Source: Magallana angulata
Lineage: Eukaryota; Mollusca; Bivalvia; Ostreida; Ostreidae
DNA length: 64,000 nucleotides
NCBI RefSeq assembly: GCF_025612915.1
Contig: NC_069116.1
Coordinates: forward strand, 42,067,090 to 42,131,089
Direction of reading: 5' to 3'
Numbering within the stretch: position 1 is the first letter of the stretch; the number at the start of each line of letters is the position of its first letter. This document shows positions 11,522 to 23,509 of this stretch, piece after piece. Position numbers and translations under genes: made by a program. Below the pieces are notes generated by a model. It searched no databases, was not told where the DNA came from, and was given only the letters and a program-made list of their open reading frames with translations.

Positions 11522-12901
11522 AGCCCCCTTCACAATTGGTGCATGAGCACTTAACAACACTCTGCGATCGAAATTTTTTAGCTTCGAACGAGCTCTCGCA
11601 TACGTTGCACGAGCTCTAGCATTTGTTGCATGCGTTTTTGTGGTCGCATCAAGCCTCCTCAAAATAGTGGACATGCACACTATTCAGACGCGACCGAATG
11701 AAATTCAAATTATTGCATTGCAACGCACGAACGTTACTACGAACGTTTTACAACGTTTTGTGTACTCGCAAGAGTGATGCACGATTTTTTTAAGATCGTA
11801 AAAGAAATCGCACCTGTTTATGCTGTGTTGTGCGACCATGAGGTGTCTCGTGTAATCTTGCAACTGGATAGAAGGGTTTTTTTTTTCTCCCCGTGATAAT
11901 TCCGCTCCTACTTAATACGTTTTTGCCTCGTCTTGAATTCGTCCCCACAATTTTGTGGTAAGAGATAACGTGAGACATTGAAATTCGCCAAGTCTTGATC
12001 CGCTAACTGACAAAAAGAGCGAAATGACTAAATCTAAAACGGGGGTAAAAAGTTCCCCATTACGGTTTACACCGTATAACATAACTGTTTCAGGCCACAA
12101 CATGGCTGCGTTCAAGATCGTAGCAGCTAGCCTAGCCGCTAGGTCGTATATATCTAGGTAGATTGAACGGACCACTAGGTTAGCCGCTAAGTCTCAGATT
12201 TGAAGTTGGAAATATTCAACTAAAACTAATTATATCGACATAATTTGTTAATTATCACTATAAGTAAATAGATTTCATGTTTGTTACAGAATGGTAACTA
12301 AGGTGGCTATCTTGAATTTGATGCTTAGCATAAACTTTTCAGGCTACGAATATCTATATAGCGGCTAGGATAGCCTACCGTTCTACTACGTAGCCCTACG
12401 TAGCAGCTACGATCTTGAACGCAGCCCTGGTCTTGTTTTTTGATTTTGCTTTTGTCATCCTCTTGGGTGGGATCTTTTCTTGCATTCTCTTGCATTCAAC
12501 TATATGTATACAGAAGAGCTACGGAAACGGGCAGTATATAATGTATACCCCCTCTTACTCGTACGATCATCCGTACAATGAAACGAATGATCGGACGAGT
12601 TCCGCTTGTCCTATCGCATTGGCGAACGTTCAATTGTCCGATCATCTGGTCTTTCGTACGATCCTATCGCATTATCTTACAACACTCGCTTTCAATGTAC
12701 AACAGTCGCATATAGACGCAAGATATATCACAAGATTCAATGCATTTACATCGCACAACGGTCGCTCTGAATCGTGCGATTTTCGTACAAGTACTTTTTC
12801 ATATGCGATTATCTTGGCAACAGTTTCCGAACCTTATCTAACTTTTTTTGTCGCACGAATATTTTGTCGTTTCTGCTCGTGCGCTAATTGTGAAAGGGGC
12901 T
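11522..12901. mobile_element. PIF/Harbinger-like non-autonomous element
   Basis: Terminal inverted repeats AGCCCCCTTCACAATTGG (left) and its near-complement ending AATTGTGAAAGGGGCT (right) are flanked by a TTA trinucleotide on both sides (11519-11521 and 12902-12904). A 3-bp TTA/TWA duplication is the established PIF/Harbinger signature. The subterminal regions are rich in short CG-containing repeats such as TCGCAC/GTGCGA and ACGAACGTT, unusual in this CpG-poor neighbourhood. There is no transposase ORF; the 186-codon ORF at 12415-12975 crosses element boundaries. A second element is nested at about 12105-12427. Confidence 0.65.
12105..12427. mobile_element. MITE nested in Harbinger-like element
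   Basis: The ends GGCTGCGTTCAAGATCGTAG and CTACGATCTTGAACGCAGCC are perfect inverted repeats of 20 bp. The interior repeats AGCTAGCCTAGCCGCTAG and related GCTAGG/CGTAGC words. No clean target duplication was found. It splits the surrounding 11522-12901 element, so it inserted later. Confidence 0.75.
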
Positions 12902-12904
12902 TTA

Positions 12905-13465
12905 CAGAAATGTTGGAAACATATTTTTTTTTTATTTTTCATTTCCAAAATATAAACAAAAATTGTAAAAGTTAGGTGAAAAGTAAATTCTATTATGATT
13001 TTTTTTAGTCATATTGAATTACTTCAATAACAGAAATTATGCTTGGTAAAACTACATGTAGCCAGTAAATTTGATTTTCTAATTTGTGATTAACAAAGGA
13101 ATTGTATATATGTATATTAAACTACTTATGTTCAATATAATTGTAGCTACAAAATAGAACCGGACATCAGGCAAGGCATTCAAGGCATTGAGAGACGTCT
13201 TGCGTTTAAATGCTAGAAAAAGAAATATAGGCCAGCCGTTGAAGAGAGAGTTGTGCAGCTTATAATAATGGTCAAATTCCTGGCCAATTTGTGCAGATAG
13301 GCAGTTTCCCTTAGATTCAAAGTTTGACAATAGAACTTCGAAAATGATTCTTGGTTGGCGCAAAAGACTGTACTTTATCGAATGATGAAAGTGTTTGTGG
13401 ACTTGCATACATGTATTTATATGTTTGACGTTATATTAATAAAGTTCTGTGGTTTTTGTTATCTT
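12905..13465. other. Intergenic, no recognised gene
   Basis: A 109-codon minus ORF (13079-13408) is the only open stretch. It has no recognisable domain and no splice partners, so I do not call it. AT-rich sequence otherwise, leading into the GA-rich satellite. Confidence 0.45.
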
Positions 13466-14322
13466 TGAGAGAGGAAGTGAGTGAATGAAGAGAGCAGGGG
13501 GAGGGGATAGTGAGTGTTGGGGAGAGTGGATTGAGAGAGTAAATTAGTCAAGTACTCTCCCTCTCTAACTCGTTCACCCCAGTCTCCTTTCTCCCACTCT
13601 CATTTATCAAATCTTACTCATAAGTGTGAGCGTGGGGAGAGAGTGGAGTGTGAGCGTGGGAAGGGAGAAGAGTGTGCAAGTGGGGAGAGAGTGGAGCGTG
13701 TGAGTAGGGAGAGAGTGGAGCGTGTGAGTGTGGAGAGAGTGGAGTGGGAGAGAGAGTAGTGTGAGCGTGGGTGGAGTGTGAAAGTGGGGAGAGAGTTGAG
13801 TGTGAGCGTGGGGAGAGTGGAGTGGTGAGGGAGAGGAGTGTGCTAGTGGGGAGAGAGTTGAGTGTGAGCGTGGGGAGAGTGGAGTGGTGAGGGAGAGGAG
13901 TGTGCTAGTGGGAAGAGAGTTGAGTGTGTGAGTGGGGAGAGCAAGAGGAGTGAGTGAGTGGGGAGAGAGTGGAGTGTGTGAGTGGGGAGAGAGAGGAGTG
14001 AGTGAGTGGGGAGAGAGTGGAGTGTGTGAGTGGGGAGAGAGTGAAGTGTTGGAGAGGGGAGTGAGTGAGTGGGGAGAGAGAGGAGTGGAGAGACAGAGGA
14101 GTGTGAGATAGGGGAGTGAGTGAGTGGGGAGAGAGTGTAGTGTGAGCGTGGAGAGAGAGTGGAGTGTGAGCTTGGAGAGAGAGTGGAGTGGGAAGAGAGT
14201 AGTGAGTGGGTGGGGAATGAGTGGAGTGGGAGGAGAGTGGAGTGTGAGAGTGGGGAGTAAGTGGAGTGTGAGCGTGGAATTAGAGAGGAGTGTGAGAGTT
14301 GGGTGAGAGAGGAGTGTGGAGG

Positions 14323-16422
14323 GAGAGGAGTGTGAGAGTGGAGTGTGTGAGTGGGGAGAGAGTGGAGTGTGAGCGTTGAATGTGAGTGGAGTGTGAGCGT
14401 GGGGAGAGAGTGGAGTGGGGAGAGAGTTGAGTGTGTGAATGAGTGGGGAGAGAGGGGGCGTGAGTAGAGTGTGAGAGTGGAGTGTATGAGTGGGGCGAGA
14501 GTGGAGTGTGAGCGTGAGGAGAGCGAGGAGTGTGTGAGATAGGGAGAGAGTGAAATGTGTGAGTGAGAAGAGAGTAGAGTGGAGAGAGGGTGGTGGGGGA
14601 AGTTATTGGAGTGTGAGAGTGAGGGGAGTGTGTGAGTGGGGCGAAAGTAGAGTGGGGAGAGAGTGGATTGTGAGTAGGGAGAGATTGAAGGTGAGCGTCG
14701 GAAGAGAGTGGAGAGTGAGCGTGGGGAGTGAGTGGAGTGTGAGGGTGGGGAGAGAGTGGAGTGGAGTGTGTGAGTGGAGGTGAGCGTGTGAGTGAGATAG
14801 GGAGAGACTGGAGTGTGTGAGTGAGGAGAGAGTAGAGTGGGGAGAGAGTGGTGGGGTAAGTTAGTGGAGTGTGAGAGTGAGGCGAGTGTGGAGTGTGTGA
14901 GTGGGGCGAAAGTGGAGTGGGGAGAAAGTGGAGTGTGTAAGTTGGGGGAGAGTGGAGTGTGTAGGTGGGGAGTGAGTGGGTGGGGAGAAAGGAGTGTGAG
15001 AGAGTAAAGTGTGTGGAGTGTGTGAGTGGGGAGAAAGTGGAGTGAGGTGAAAGTGTGGAGAGAGTGAAGTGTGAGAGATGGTAGTGAGTGAGTGGGGAGA
15101 GAGTGGAGTGTTTGAGTAGGGAGAGAGTGGAGTGGGGAGAGAGTGGATAGTGAGAGTTGGGAGAGAGTGGAGTGTGTGAATGGAGTCAGAGTGGAGTATG
15201 TGATTTGGGAGAGAGTGGAGTGTGAGAGTAGGGAGAAAGTGAAGTGTGAGAGTGGGGAGATAGTGGAGTTTGAGAGTGGGGAGATAGTAGAGTGGGGGGA
15301 GAGTGGATTGTGAAGGTCGTGAGAGTGAAGTTTTATAGAGGAGAGTGTGTGAGTAGGAGAGAGTGGAGTGGGGAGAGAGCGGAGTGTGAGAGTGTGGGAG
15401 TGGGGAGAGAGTGGAGTTGGGAGTGAGCGAAATATAAGATGGGGAGAGAGTGAAGAGAGAGGGGAGTGAGTGGTGAGAGAGGGGAGTGAGTGGTGAGTGA
15501 GTGGAGTATGTGAGTGGGGAGAGAGTGGTGTGTGTGGGTGTGGAGTGAGTGTAAGTGAGGGGAGAGAGTGTACTCTGGAGTAGGGAGAAAGTGAAGTGGT
15601 GAAAATAGTGTGAGAGTGGGGAGTGAGTGGAGAGTGAGAGTGTGAAAAGGGTGGAGTGGGAAGAGAGTGGAGTGTGAGAGTGCGGAGCGAGTGGAGTGTG
15701 AGATAGGGGAGTGAGTGAGTGGGGAGAGAGTGGAGTGTGAGAGAGTGGAGTGTGATAGTGGGGAGAGAGTGGAGTTGGGAGTGAGTGAAATGTGAGATGG
15801 GGAGAGAGTGAAGTGTGAGAGAGGGGAGTGAGTGGTGAGAGAGGGGAGTGAGTGGTGAGAGAGTGGAGTATGTGGGTGGGAGAGAGTGGAATGTGTGAGT
15901 GTGGAGAGAGTGGTGTGTGTGAGTGGGGAGAGAGTGGTGTGTGTGAGTGGGGAGAGAGTGGAGTGTGAGGTGAGAGTGGGGAGAGAGTGGAGTGTGAGGT
16001 GAGAGTGGGGAGAGAGTGGAGTGTGAGAGTGGGGGACGAGTGAGTGGGGAGTGTAAGAGTGGGGAGAGAGTGGAGTGTGAAATTGGAGTGTGTGGGTCGA
16101 GAGAGTGTGTAAGTTTGGGGAAAGAGTGTAAGTGGAGTGGGGAGAAAGTGGATTGGTGAGTGTTAGGAGAGAGATTTGAGTATGTAATTGGAGTGTAAGA
16201 TTGTGGAGAGAGGGGAGTCGGGAGAAAGTGGAGTGGAGTGTGACGGTGGAGAGAGAATGGAGCGTGTGAGTGGTAAAGAAGTGGAGTGTGTGAGTGGGGA
16301 GAGAGTGGAATGTGAGATTGGAGTGTGCGAGTAGGGAGAAAGTGGAGTGTGGGAGTAGGGAGAGAGGTGGGAAGAGAGTGGAGTGTGCGAGTGGAGAGAG
16401 TGGAGTAGAGAGTGTGAGTATG
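14323..16422. repeat. Higher-order satellite duplication, copy 1
   Basis: From about 14323 this stretch is repeated beginning at about 16423. Lines 14401-14760 and 16501-16860 are identical as read, at an offset of exactly 2100 bp. Further right the offset becomes 1977 because about 123 bp of copy 1 (near 14785-14913) is missing from copy 2. Confidence 0.9.
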
Positions 16423-18262
16423 GAGAGGAGTGTGAGAGTGGAGTGTGTGATTTGGGAGAGAGTGGAGTGTGAGCGTTGAATGTGAGTGGAGTGTGAGCGT
16501 GGGGAGAGAGTGGAGTGGGGAGAGAGTTGAGTGTGTGAATGAGTGGGGAGAGAGGGGGCGTGAGTAGAGTGTGAGAGTGGAGTGTATGAGTGGGGCGAGA
16601 GTGGAGTGTGAGCGTGAGGAGAGCGAGGAGTGTGTGAGATAGGGAGAGAGTGAAATGTGTGAGTGAGAAGAGAGTAGAGTGGAGAGAGGGTGGTGGGGGA
16701 AGTTATTGGAGTGTGAGAGTGAGGGGAGTGTGTGAGTGGGGCGAAAGTAGAGTGGGGAGAGAGTGGATTGTGAGTAGGGAGAGATTGAAGGTGAGCGTCG
16801 GAAGAGAGTGGAGAGTGAGCGTGGGGAGTGAGTGGAGTGTGAGGGTGGGGAGAGAGTGGAGTGGAGTGTGTGAGTGGAGGTGAGGTGAGTGGAGTGGGGA
16901 GAAAGTGGAGTGTGTAAGTTGGGGGAGAGTGGAGTGTGTAGGTGGGGAGTGAGTGGGTGGGGAGAAAGGAGTGTGAGAGAGTAAAGTGTGTGGAGTGTGT
17001 GAGTGGGGAGAAAGTGGAGTGAGGTGAAAGTGTGGAGAGAGTGAAGTGTGAGAGATGGTAGTGAGTGAGTGGGGAGAGAGTGGAGTGTTTGAGTAGGGAG
17101 AGAGTGGAGTGGGGAGAGAGTGGATAGTGAGAGTTGGGAGAGAGTGGAGTGTGTGAATGGAGTCAGAGTGGAGTATGTGATTTGGGAGAGAGTGGAGTGT
17201 GAGAGTAGGGAGAAAGTGAAGTGTGAGAGTGGGGAGATAGTGGAGTTTGAGAGTGGGGAGATAGTAGAGTGGGGGGAGAGTGGATTGTGAAGGTCGTGAG
17301 AGTGAAGTGTTATAGAGGAGAGTGTGTGAGTAGGAGAGAGTGGAGTGGGGAGAGAGCGGAGTGTGAGAGTGTGGGAGTGGGGAGAGAGTGGAGTTGGGAG
17401 TGAGCGAAATATAAGATGGGGAGAGAGTGAAGAGAGAGGGGAGTGAGTGGTGAGAGAGGGGAGTGAGTGGTGAGTGAGTGGAGTATGTGAGTGGGGAGAG
17501 AGTGGTGTGTGTGGGTGTGGAGTGAGTGTAAGTGAGGGGAGAGAGTGTACTCTGGAGTAGGGAGAAAGTGAAGTGGTGAAAATAGTGTGAGAGTGGGGAG
17601 TGAGTGGAGAGTGAGAGTGTGAAAAGGGTGGAGTGGGAAGAGAGTGGAGTGTGAGAGTGCGGAGCGAGTGGAGTGTGAGATAGGGGAGTGAGTGAGTGGG
17701 GAGAGAGTGGAGTGTGAGAGAGTGGAGTGTGATAGTGGGGAGAGAGTGGAGTTGGGAGTGAGTGAAATGTGAGATGGGGAGAGAGTGAAGTGTGAGAGAG
17801 GGGAGTGAGTGGTGAGGAGGGGAGTGAGTGGTGAGAGAGTGGAGTATGTGGGTGGGAGAGAGTGGAATGTGTGAGTGTGGAGAGAGTGGTGTGTGTGAGT
17901 GGGGAGAGAGTGGTGTGTGTGAGTGGGGAGAGAGTGGAGTGTGAGGTGAGAGTGGGGAGAGAGTGGAGTGTGAGGTGAGAGTGGGGAGAGAGTGGAGTGT
18001 TAGGAGAGAGATTTGAGTATGTAATTGGAGTGTAAGATTGTGGAGAGAGGGGAGTCGGGAGAAAGTGGAGTGGAGTGTGACGGTGGAGAGAGAATGGAGC
18101 GTGTGAGTGGTAAAGAAGTGGAGTGTGTGAGTGGGGAGAGAGTGGAATGTGAGATTGGAGTGTGCGAGTAGGGAGAAAGTGGAGTGTGGGAGTAGGGAGA
18201 GAGGTGGGAAGAGAGTGGAGTGTGCGAGTGGAGAGAGTGGAGTAGAGAGTGTGAGTATGGAG
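16423..18262. repeat. Higher-order satellite duplication, copy 2
   Basis: The second copy follows directly after copy 1 and ends near 18262, where copy 1's text runs out into its own start. Besides the 123-bp gap, a second segment of copy 1 (about 16030-16160) is absent near 18000. Near identity implies recent unequal exchange, or an assembly duplication. Confidence 0.85.
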
Positions 18263-18810
18263 AGAATGAAGTAAGTGAGTGGGGAGAAAGTGGCGTGTGT
18301 CAGTGGGGAGAGAGTGGAGTGGAGAGTGAGAGTGGGAAGAGAGTTGAGTGTGAGAGTGGGGAGAAAAAGGGGAGAGAGGTGAGTGTAAGAGTGGAGGGTG
18401 AGGGTAGTTTGTGATTGGGGGTGGAGTGAAGAGAGAATGGAGTGTGTGAATGGGGAGAGAATGGTGTTAGTGAATGGAGAGAGAGAGAGAGAGAGTCAAG
18501 TGTGAGATTGGGGGTGAGAGTGAAGTGAAAGAGTGGAGTGAGTGAGTTGATGAGTAAGTAAGTAGGGAGAAAGGGAAGTGGGTGAAGTGATTGGGGAGAG
18601 AGTGGTATGAGTGAGTTGATCAGTAAGTCCGTTGGTGGATGGAAAAAGGTGCTGGGAGTGGGGAGAAATTGGAGTGAGTGAGTGGAGAGAGAGTGCAGCC
18701 AGTTAGAGGGGATAGAATGGAGTGGGTGAGTGCATGAAAATAGAGTTGAGTGAGTGGAGTAAGTGGAAGAATAGGGAGAAAGTTGGCTGAGAGAGTGCGG
18801 AGTGAGACTT

Positions 18811-20107
18811 CTCCTATTTATGGCACATAAGTATGCCCTTCTCGCAGTTGATTGACAAACCTACTTTGTAGTTGATTTGAAATCCTCCACAGCCATGATC
18901 TCTCTTCCCACTTGTTATTTTTTTCGTATTACATGAGCAGCATAGCGAGACACACTGCTGACATTCCATTTGGTTAAAGCCACTTTTTTCGGTCTTATGT
19001 CCATTGGTTATTGTTGTTGGATTTTGTTTCTTAATTTATTTTTGTTTTTCTTTGTTTTTTAATTCATCCTTCCAATCCCCTCCTTTTTTTTTTAAAAATA
19101 GTAATCTGAAATTTCGTCTTTATATGATGTTGAAAAAAAATATGATTGCTATTAAACAGCTTTGTGATTTCGCCATTTCTTGATAGAAAAAATTAGATAT
19201 TTTTTTTGAAAAGTGTAGCCGAAATACCGTAGAATTAGCATCAAACAAAGAAAGAGATGAATGATGAGGACAATTGTCGAATGGACGTGCTATCGAAGAA
19301 ACTGGAGATATTCCACAAGTTGGGAAAAAGGTCCCTGGAGATAGATGCGTAGGATGGGGGGGGGGTGTAAAAGAACAAAGAGAGAGGAGAAAAAAGACTG
19401 TGCAAACCAAATAGGCTGGCGAAAGAAAAGTTGTCGGCTCACAACACAGACCCAGCAGAAGCACTCGGTGATGTTAAGAAATAAGGAGAAGAAATATTGC
19501 AACTACCAACACTGGAACAGAAATAGGTTTATTTTCAGGAAGCTTGACCATATACAAATGCTTCATAGAAAAAATTGAAGTTGGAGGAGTAAATGCTTAA
19601 AATGATAATGAAATTGGCATGAAAGATAAAGCGGCGTCGCAAACGCGGGGCAAAAAATAATGAGAAATTGGTAAACAAAAAAGAAACCTTTGTGTAAATA
19701 TATGATGAAAAATTCTCTTGATTTTACTTTAGATGAATAGATATTCTACCCAAGATAACGATGTTAACGAAGTAATTACTATCTCCCTTAATTGTTTTTA
19801 TTCCGGTTGAAATGGGTCGGGGGGGGGGGGTAACATGTTAAAAAGCATGTAATATTTTGTTAAAACATTGCACATATACATCTAAAATAAATATTAGTCT
19901 TATAAATGTCTTACTCGATATGTATATATTTTTTTAATAATCCAGTAAGTCGGGAGCAAGAAAACCGCCGGCTGACTATTAATAAAATGCAAAAGCCATG
20001 ATGGAAAAGATGAATATGCGTGGTACAGCAGATGTTTATTATATAAATATATAAATACTTATTTTAATTGTGTTGTTACAAGCATATATTATATATATTC
20101 AAGACTG

Positions 20108-20109
<2 letters not shown>
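18811..20109. other. Intergenic, no recognised gene
   Basis: Overlapping ORFs on both strands at 19120-19578 share a moderately GC-richer stretch but show no family motif and no consistent splice structure. Nothing else is recognisable. Confidence 0.4.

Positions 20110-20177
<68 letters not shown>
20110..20177. repeat. (GA)n microsatellite
   Basis: About 68 bp of GA dinucleotides adjoining the inner end of the right arm of the inverted duplication. Confidence 0.95.
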
Positions 20178-20181
<4 letters not shown>

Positions 20182-20499
20182 GTATTGTATAGCATTGAAA
20201 TTAATTTTTCCAAAACAAAATACTCTCTTTGTTTAAAAAAAAATTGCTTAAAAAATGAAAATAAAAGGGGTTTTCAATGCATAAATCGATTTTTATAGAG
20301 CTTGATAATATTTTTCTACAACACGAAAAATACAACAAAAAAGATAATAACATGAAAATATACATTAAATTGATAATTTGAAATAAGCAATAACTTTTAA
20401 ATTCATTCAAATAAAAGTAAAAAGCATGAAGTACAATGATATGAATCGACTAGATGGTTCTTCCATAAATGTTGCTGAATTTCCGTTGAATATCTTAAT

Positions 20500-22908
20500 T
20501 TATCGAAATCCGAGGAATCTTAGAAACCGGCGGCCAACAGAGAGCTTCTTCTCTTTGGAGGGAATCTGAAAATGTAAAGAAAGAAAATATACACCCACCC
20601 ACCTATAATTAAATTTATTTTAAGACAAAAATGACCTTTCTAAATTTTAATAATTAAAATGACGGATGAATTTACATACCAAACAATCTACTAAATGATC
20701 CGCCACCGATTCCTCAGAGGTACTAGTACTACATGTAGTGTTCGGCGGATCCACATCTCCCAGTGGTGTCTCTATAATCTGCTAACAGAGTAACGTCAAA
20801 AATCAGAACTAGTTAAATGCAGTGATGAATACACCATCTAAATTTGAATTTAAAAAATGATTCTTCGACATCATTAGATAATTAGAACAAATTGATCCTA
20901 TCGTAAACATTCCATAGATGGTTGTTTTGAATTTTGTTTTTTTTATATAACGCGAGAAATTAGACCTGCTAGTCTTTTAAATTTGATAAGCTTGATAAGA
21001 AGATTGATAAACAAAACAAAATAATATTTTTGATATATTCAAACTCTCCCTGACAGATCTTTCACATTAACATTATACATACCTGTGGCGTATTTCGGAA
21101 GCCATCAATCTCAAAAAAGAGTAATTTTCTGGGTACGAAGCAGTTGTCTTCTTCGTCTTCAAAACCAAAACCTTTTAGAAACACAATTTTCTGAAAAATA
21201 ATCAAAAGATCGTTAATACTTATCCGAATACAAGAATGTTCTTAAGATTTCTCATATTCATTCAGAAATATTAATTCTTCTATCTGTTTTGAATTCGATA
21301 CGAAATTTAAATACCTTAAGCTCAGCATGAACAGCCATCATTTGCTCTGCCTTTATTTTTGCACACTTTTCCATCATCAGTTTTCTTTTCTCCGAGTCGA
21401 ATGAGGTCTGGAAAGATAGAAATCGAAAGTTCTTTTATACTTATCCAAACACGTTCTTTCGATCTCTGATACTTATTCGGAACACCCCCTCCCTTTCCCC
21501 TTTTTCCAATTTTGATACGAAATATACAGTACCTTTAGTTCAGCATGAACAGCAGCCATCATCTGCTTTGCTTTCATCATCTCACATTTTTCCATCATCA
21601 GTTTTCTTTTCTCCGAGTCGAATGACGCCTGAAAGGATAATGACACAAATTTTCAATGCTGCTTATTAATCTAAACATTACTGTCGATCACAAATTTGTA
21701 GCAAGCGGAATTATTTCCTATGCTAAACTTTTTTTTTCATAACATTTCAAAAACTGCATTAATATAAACCCACAATGATCTTTTCTAAAATTCCAAGAGC
21801 ACAAAATCTTACCAGCAGCTGCTGGTGTACTGCTTTCATGGCTTTTTTTTCTGTCCTCCATGTCTATCTCATTAATCTCGTCTTTTTTCGGGGGCTCCGA
21901 ATCTTCATGATCTTGACTCTGAGGAGCCTATCAACAACACCAAAGGTATTATAAAGGAAATTTAAACGCATAGGGGGAAAAAGAAGAATTACCGGTGTGT
22001 ATATAGATTTTCTTTTTATTTATACAGATTAAATATACCTTCAAAGCTGCAGCCTCCTCCAGCAATCTTTTACGAGCCTTCCCCACGACTTCTCCGACAT
22101 ATATCTAAATAGAAATACAAATAATGACCATTGTGTATTTTTATTTCTCATCGGAGTGAGAACTCCAAAAAAGGGGTTGTGATTCAACCAGAATTATTTT
22201 GGTAACTTACCTTTATTTCTTCAAAGTTAACTTTCGTCTTAGTCTGTAAAACGAAGGCAAGGCATTTCATTAACGTTTGATATTTTATGCGATGTTTGTA
22301 AAATAAATTTTTCTAATTATAATCATATTCACTAATGTTTTATTTTCTAGAATGGCATAAAACATTACCTCTTCACTTGCTTTTTTTCCATGAAGGCTTT
22401 CAAAGTATTCGTTCGTTGCCCAGCTGGGTAGAAAATCCTGTAAAAAAAAAAAACTCTTTAGATCTATCATAGTGCAATAAAGCTGGTTGTGTACCGATAT
22501 ATAATAAAGATCATTGAAAAAGAAAGGGATTATTGTGATAGGATAGTGAATATCGAGTAAGAAAATTTTTCAATACTTACGTGAACATCCGCATTTTGTG
22601 TATTTATTTTCTTGAGATTCTCGATGGTCTTTGCAATCTTTTTGTGACGGACGTGTTCCCTCTGAAAGTATTTCATTCATGTCTATCAGATACGTGTATA
22701 TGTAACGGGATGGGAGAAATAAAGACTAACAAGTATAGGAAGTTAATAAAACAAAATAAATATACTTTTTTAAAATTATGTTTACGATACTTGCCATTTT
22801 CACTTGATCATCTGATGTTGGATCATAGTAATGGGGTTTTAAATCTTTGAATTCTCTCTGCATCTTCATTGTATACATGTCTTCGCTCTGCGATTTGTTT
22901 GGTAACAT
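20500..22908 (-). pseudogene. Unknown 11-exon gene, right copy, +1 frameshift
   Basis: Minus-strand coding exons in transcript order: 22804-22908, 22581-22661, 22369-22437, 22211-22243, 22039-22104, 21813-21927, 21533-21628, 21315-21407, 21083-21190, 20680-20781, 20500-20565. All exons match the left copy in length except exon 6, which is 115 rather than 114 nt: an A8 run (T8 at 21843-21850) replaces AAGAAAA. Read through, the frame shifts in exon 6 and stops early in exon 7. Exon 5 here is intact (IYVGEVVGKARKRLLEEAAA), and exon 4 has a strong GTAAGT donor. The shifted base sits in a homopolymer, so a sequencing or assembly error would restore a full ORF of about 310 codons. The protein is Lys/Glu/Met-rich and probably helical in the middle, with no signal peptide or membrane segment. 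The family is not recognised. Confidence 0.6.
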
Positions 22909-23505
22909 AGGAAAATGATCTATGACGCGTTATGAAAACGTCATAAACGTGATGACGTCACAATACATATCTCTCTCTCTCTCTCTCTCCATATTTTAAG
23001 GTTTTTAAAAAACAAAATATATAACATATTATATCGGCTGGTATATGGTATAGGTAGCCATTGGTGATCGTAAACCGGTGGCTGACATAGGCGTCGGAAC
23101 CGGGGGGGGGGGGGGGGGGGGGGAGGGGGCTTAGCCCCCTTACTTTTTTTTTTTGCAAAGTTAGACCTAACCATCAGGCACATAGCATCAGGGAGGGGCC
23201 AGGCCTCCCACCCCCCACTTTTTCTCGCTGCAAACAGTATATTTCTTAAATTCTAATGTAAAAAATTGAAGTATCAGAAAGGTGCCCCCCCGCCCCACAT
23301 TACCGGCAGAATGTAAGGAATTCAAATGAATATAAGGAAATATTAAGAGTGATATTGAAAATTGTAGTCATAGGTATACTACCCCCCCCCCCCCAATTTC
23401 GAACACGTAAATTGTTGACATCAGCCACCGGTTTACGATCACCAATGGCTACCTATACCAGCCGATATATAATATGTTATATATTTTGTTTTTGAAACCT
23501 TAAAA

Positions 23506-23509
<4 letters not shown>

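Larger units (their letters stand above)
13466..18810. repeat. 5.3 kb GTGGGGAGAG minisatellite
   Basis: Imperfect tandem repeats of roughly 12-25 bp built from GTGGGGAGAGAGTGGAGTGT and GAGTGTGAG words. The plus strand is G/A/T with almost no C across more than 5 kb. It begins with a short inverted segment (about 13552-13615) in which the complementary C/T-rich words lie on the plus strand. ORFs inside (for example 14124-14306, 14550-14783) translate as low-complexity EREWS/VGREW repeats and are not genes. It lies in the spacer between the two arms of the inverted duplication. A higher-order duplication is listed separately. Confidence 0.95.

Noticed and set aside
12415-12975. 186-codon plus-strand ORF
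   Set aside because: It starts in the TIR of a nested MITE, runs through a Harbinger-like element and exits past its right boundary, with no protein motif.
13466-18810. CRISPR-like or coding appearance of the repeat array, including identical 77-codon ORFs at 14550 and 16650
   Set aside because: There are no unique spacers between constant repeats. The ORFs are low-complexity translations of the GTGGGGAGAG satellite, and the identical pair is explained by the 2.1 kb block duplication.
19120-19578. Overlapping ORFs of 70-114 codons on both strands
   Set aside because: No family motif, low-complexity residues and no splice structure.
20068-20298. ORF with a long Arg-Glu repeat
   Set aside because: Translation of a GA microsatellite; the same applies to 40086-40268.
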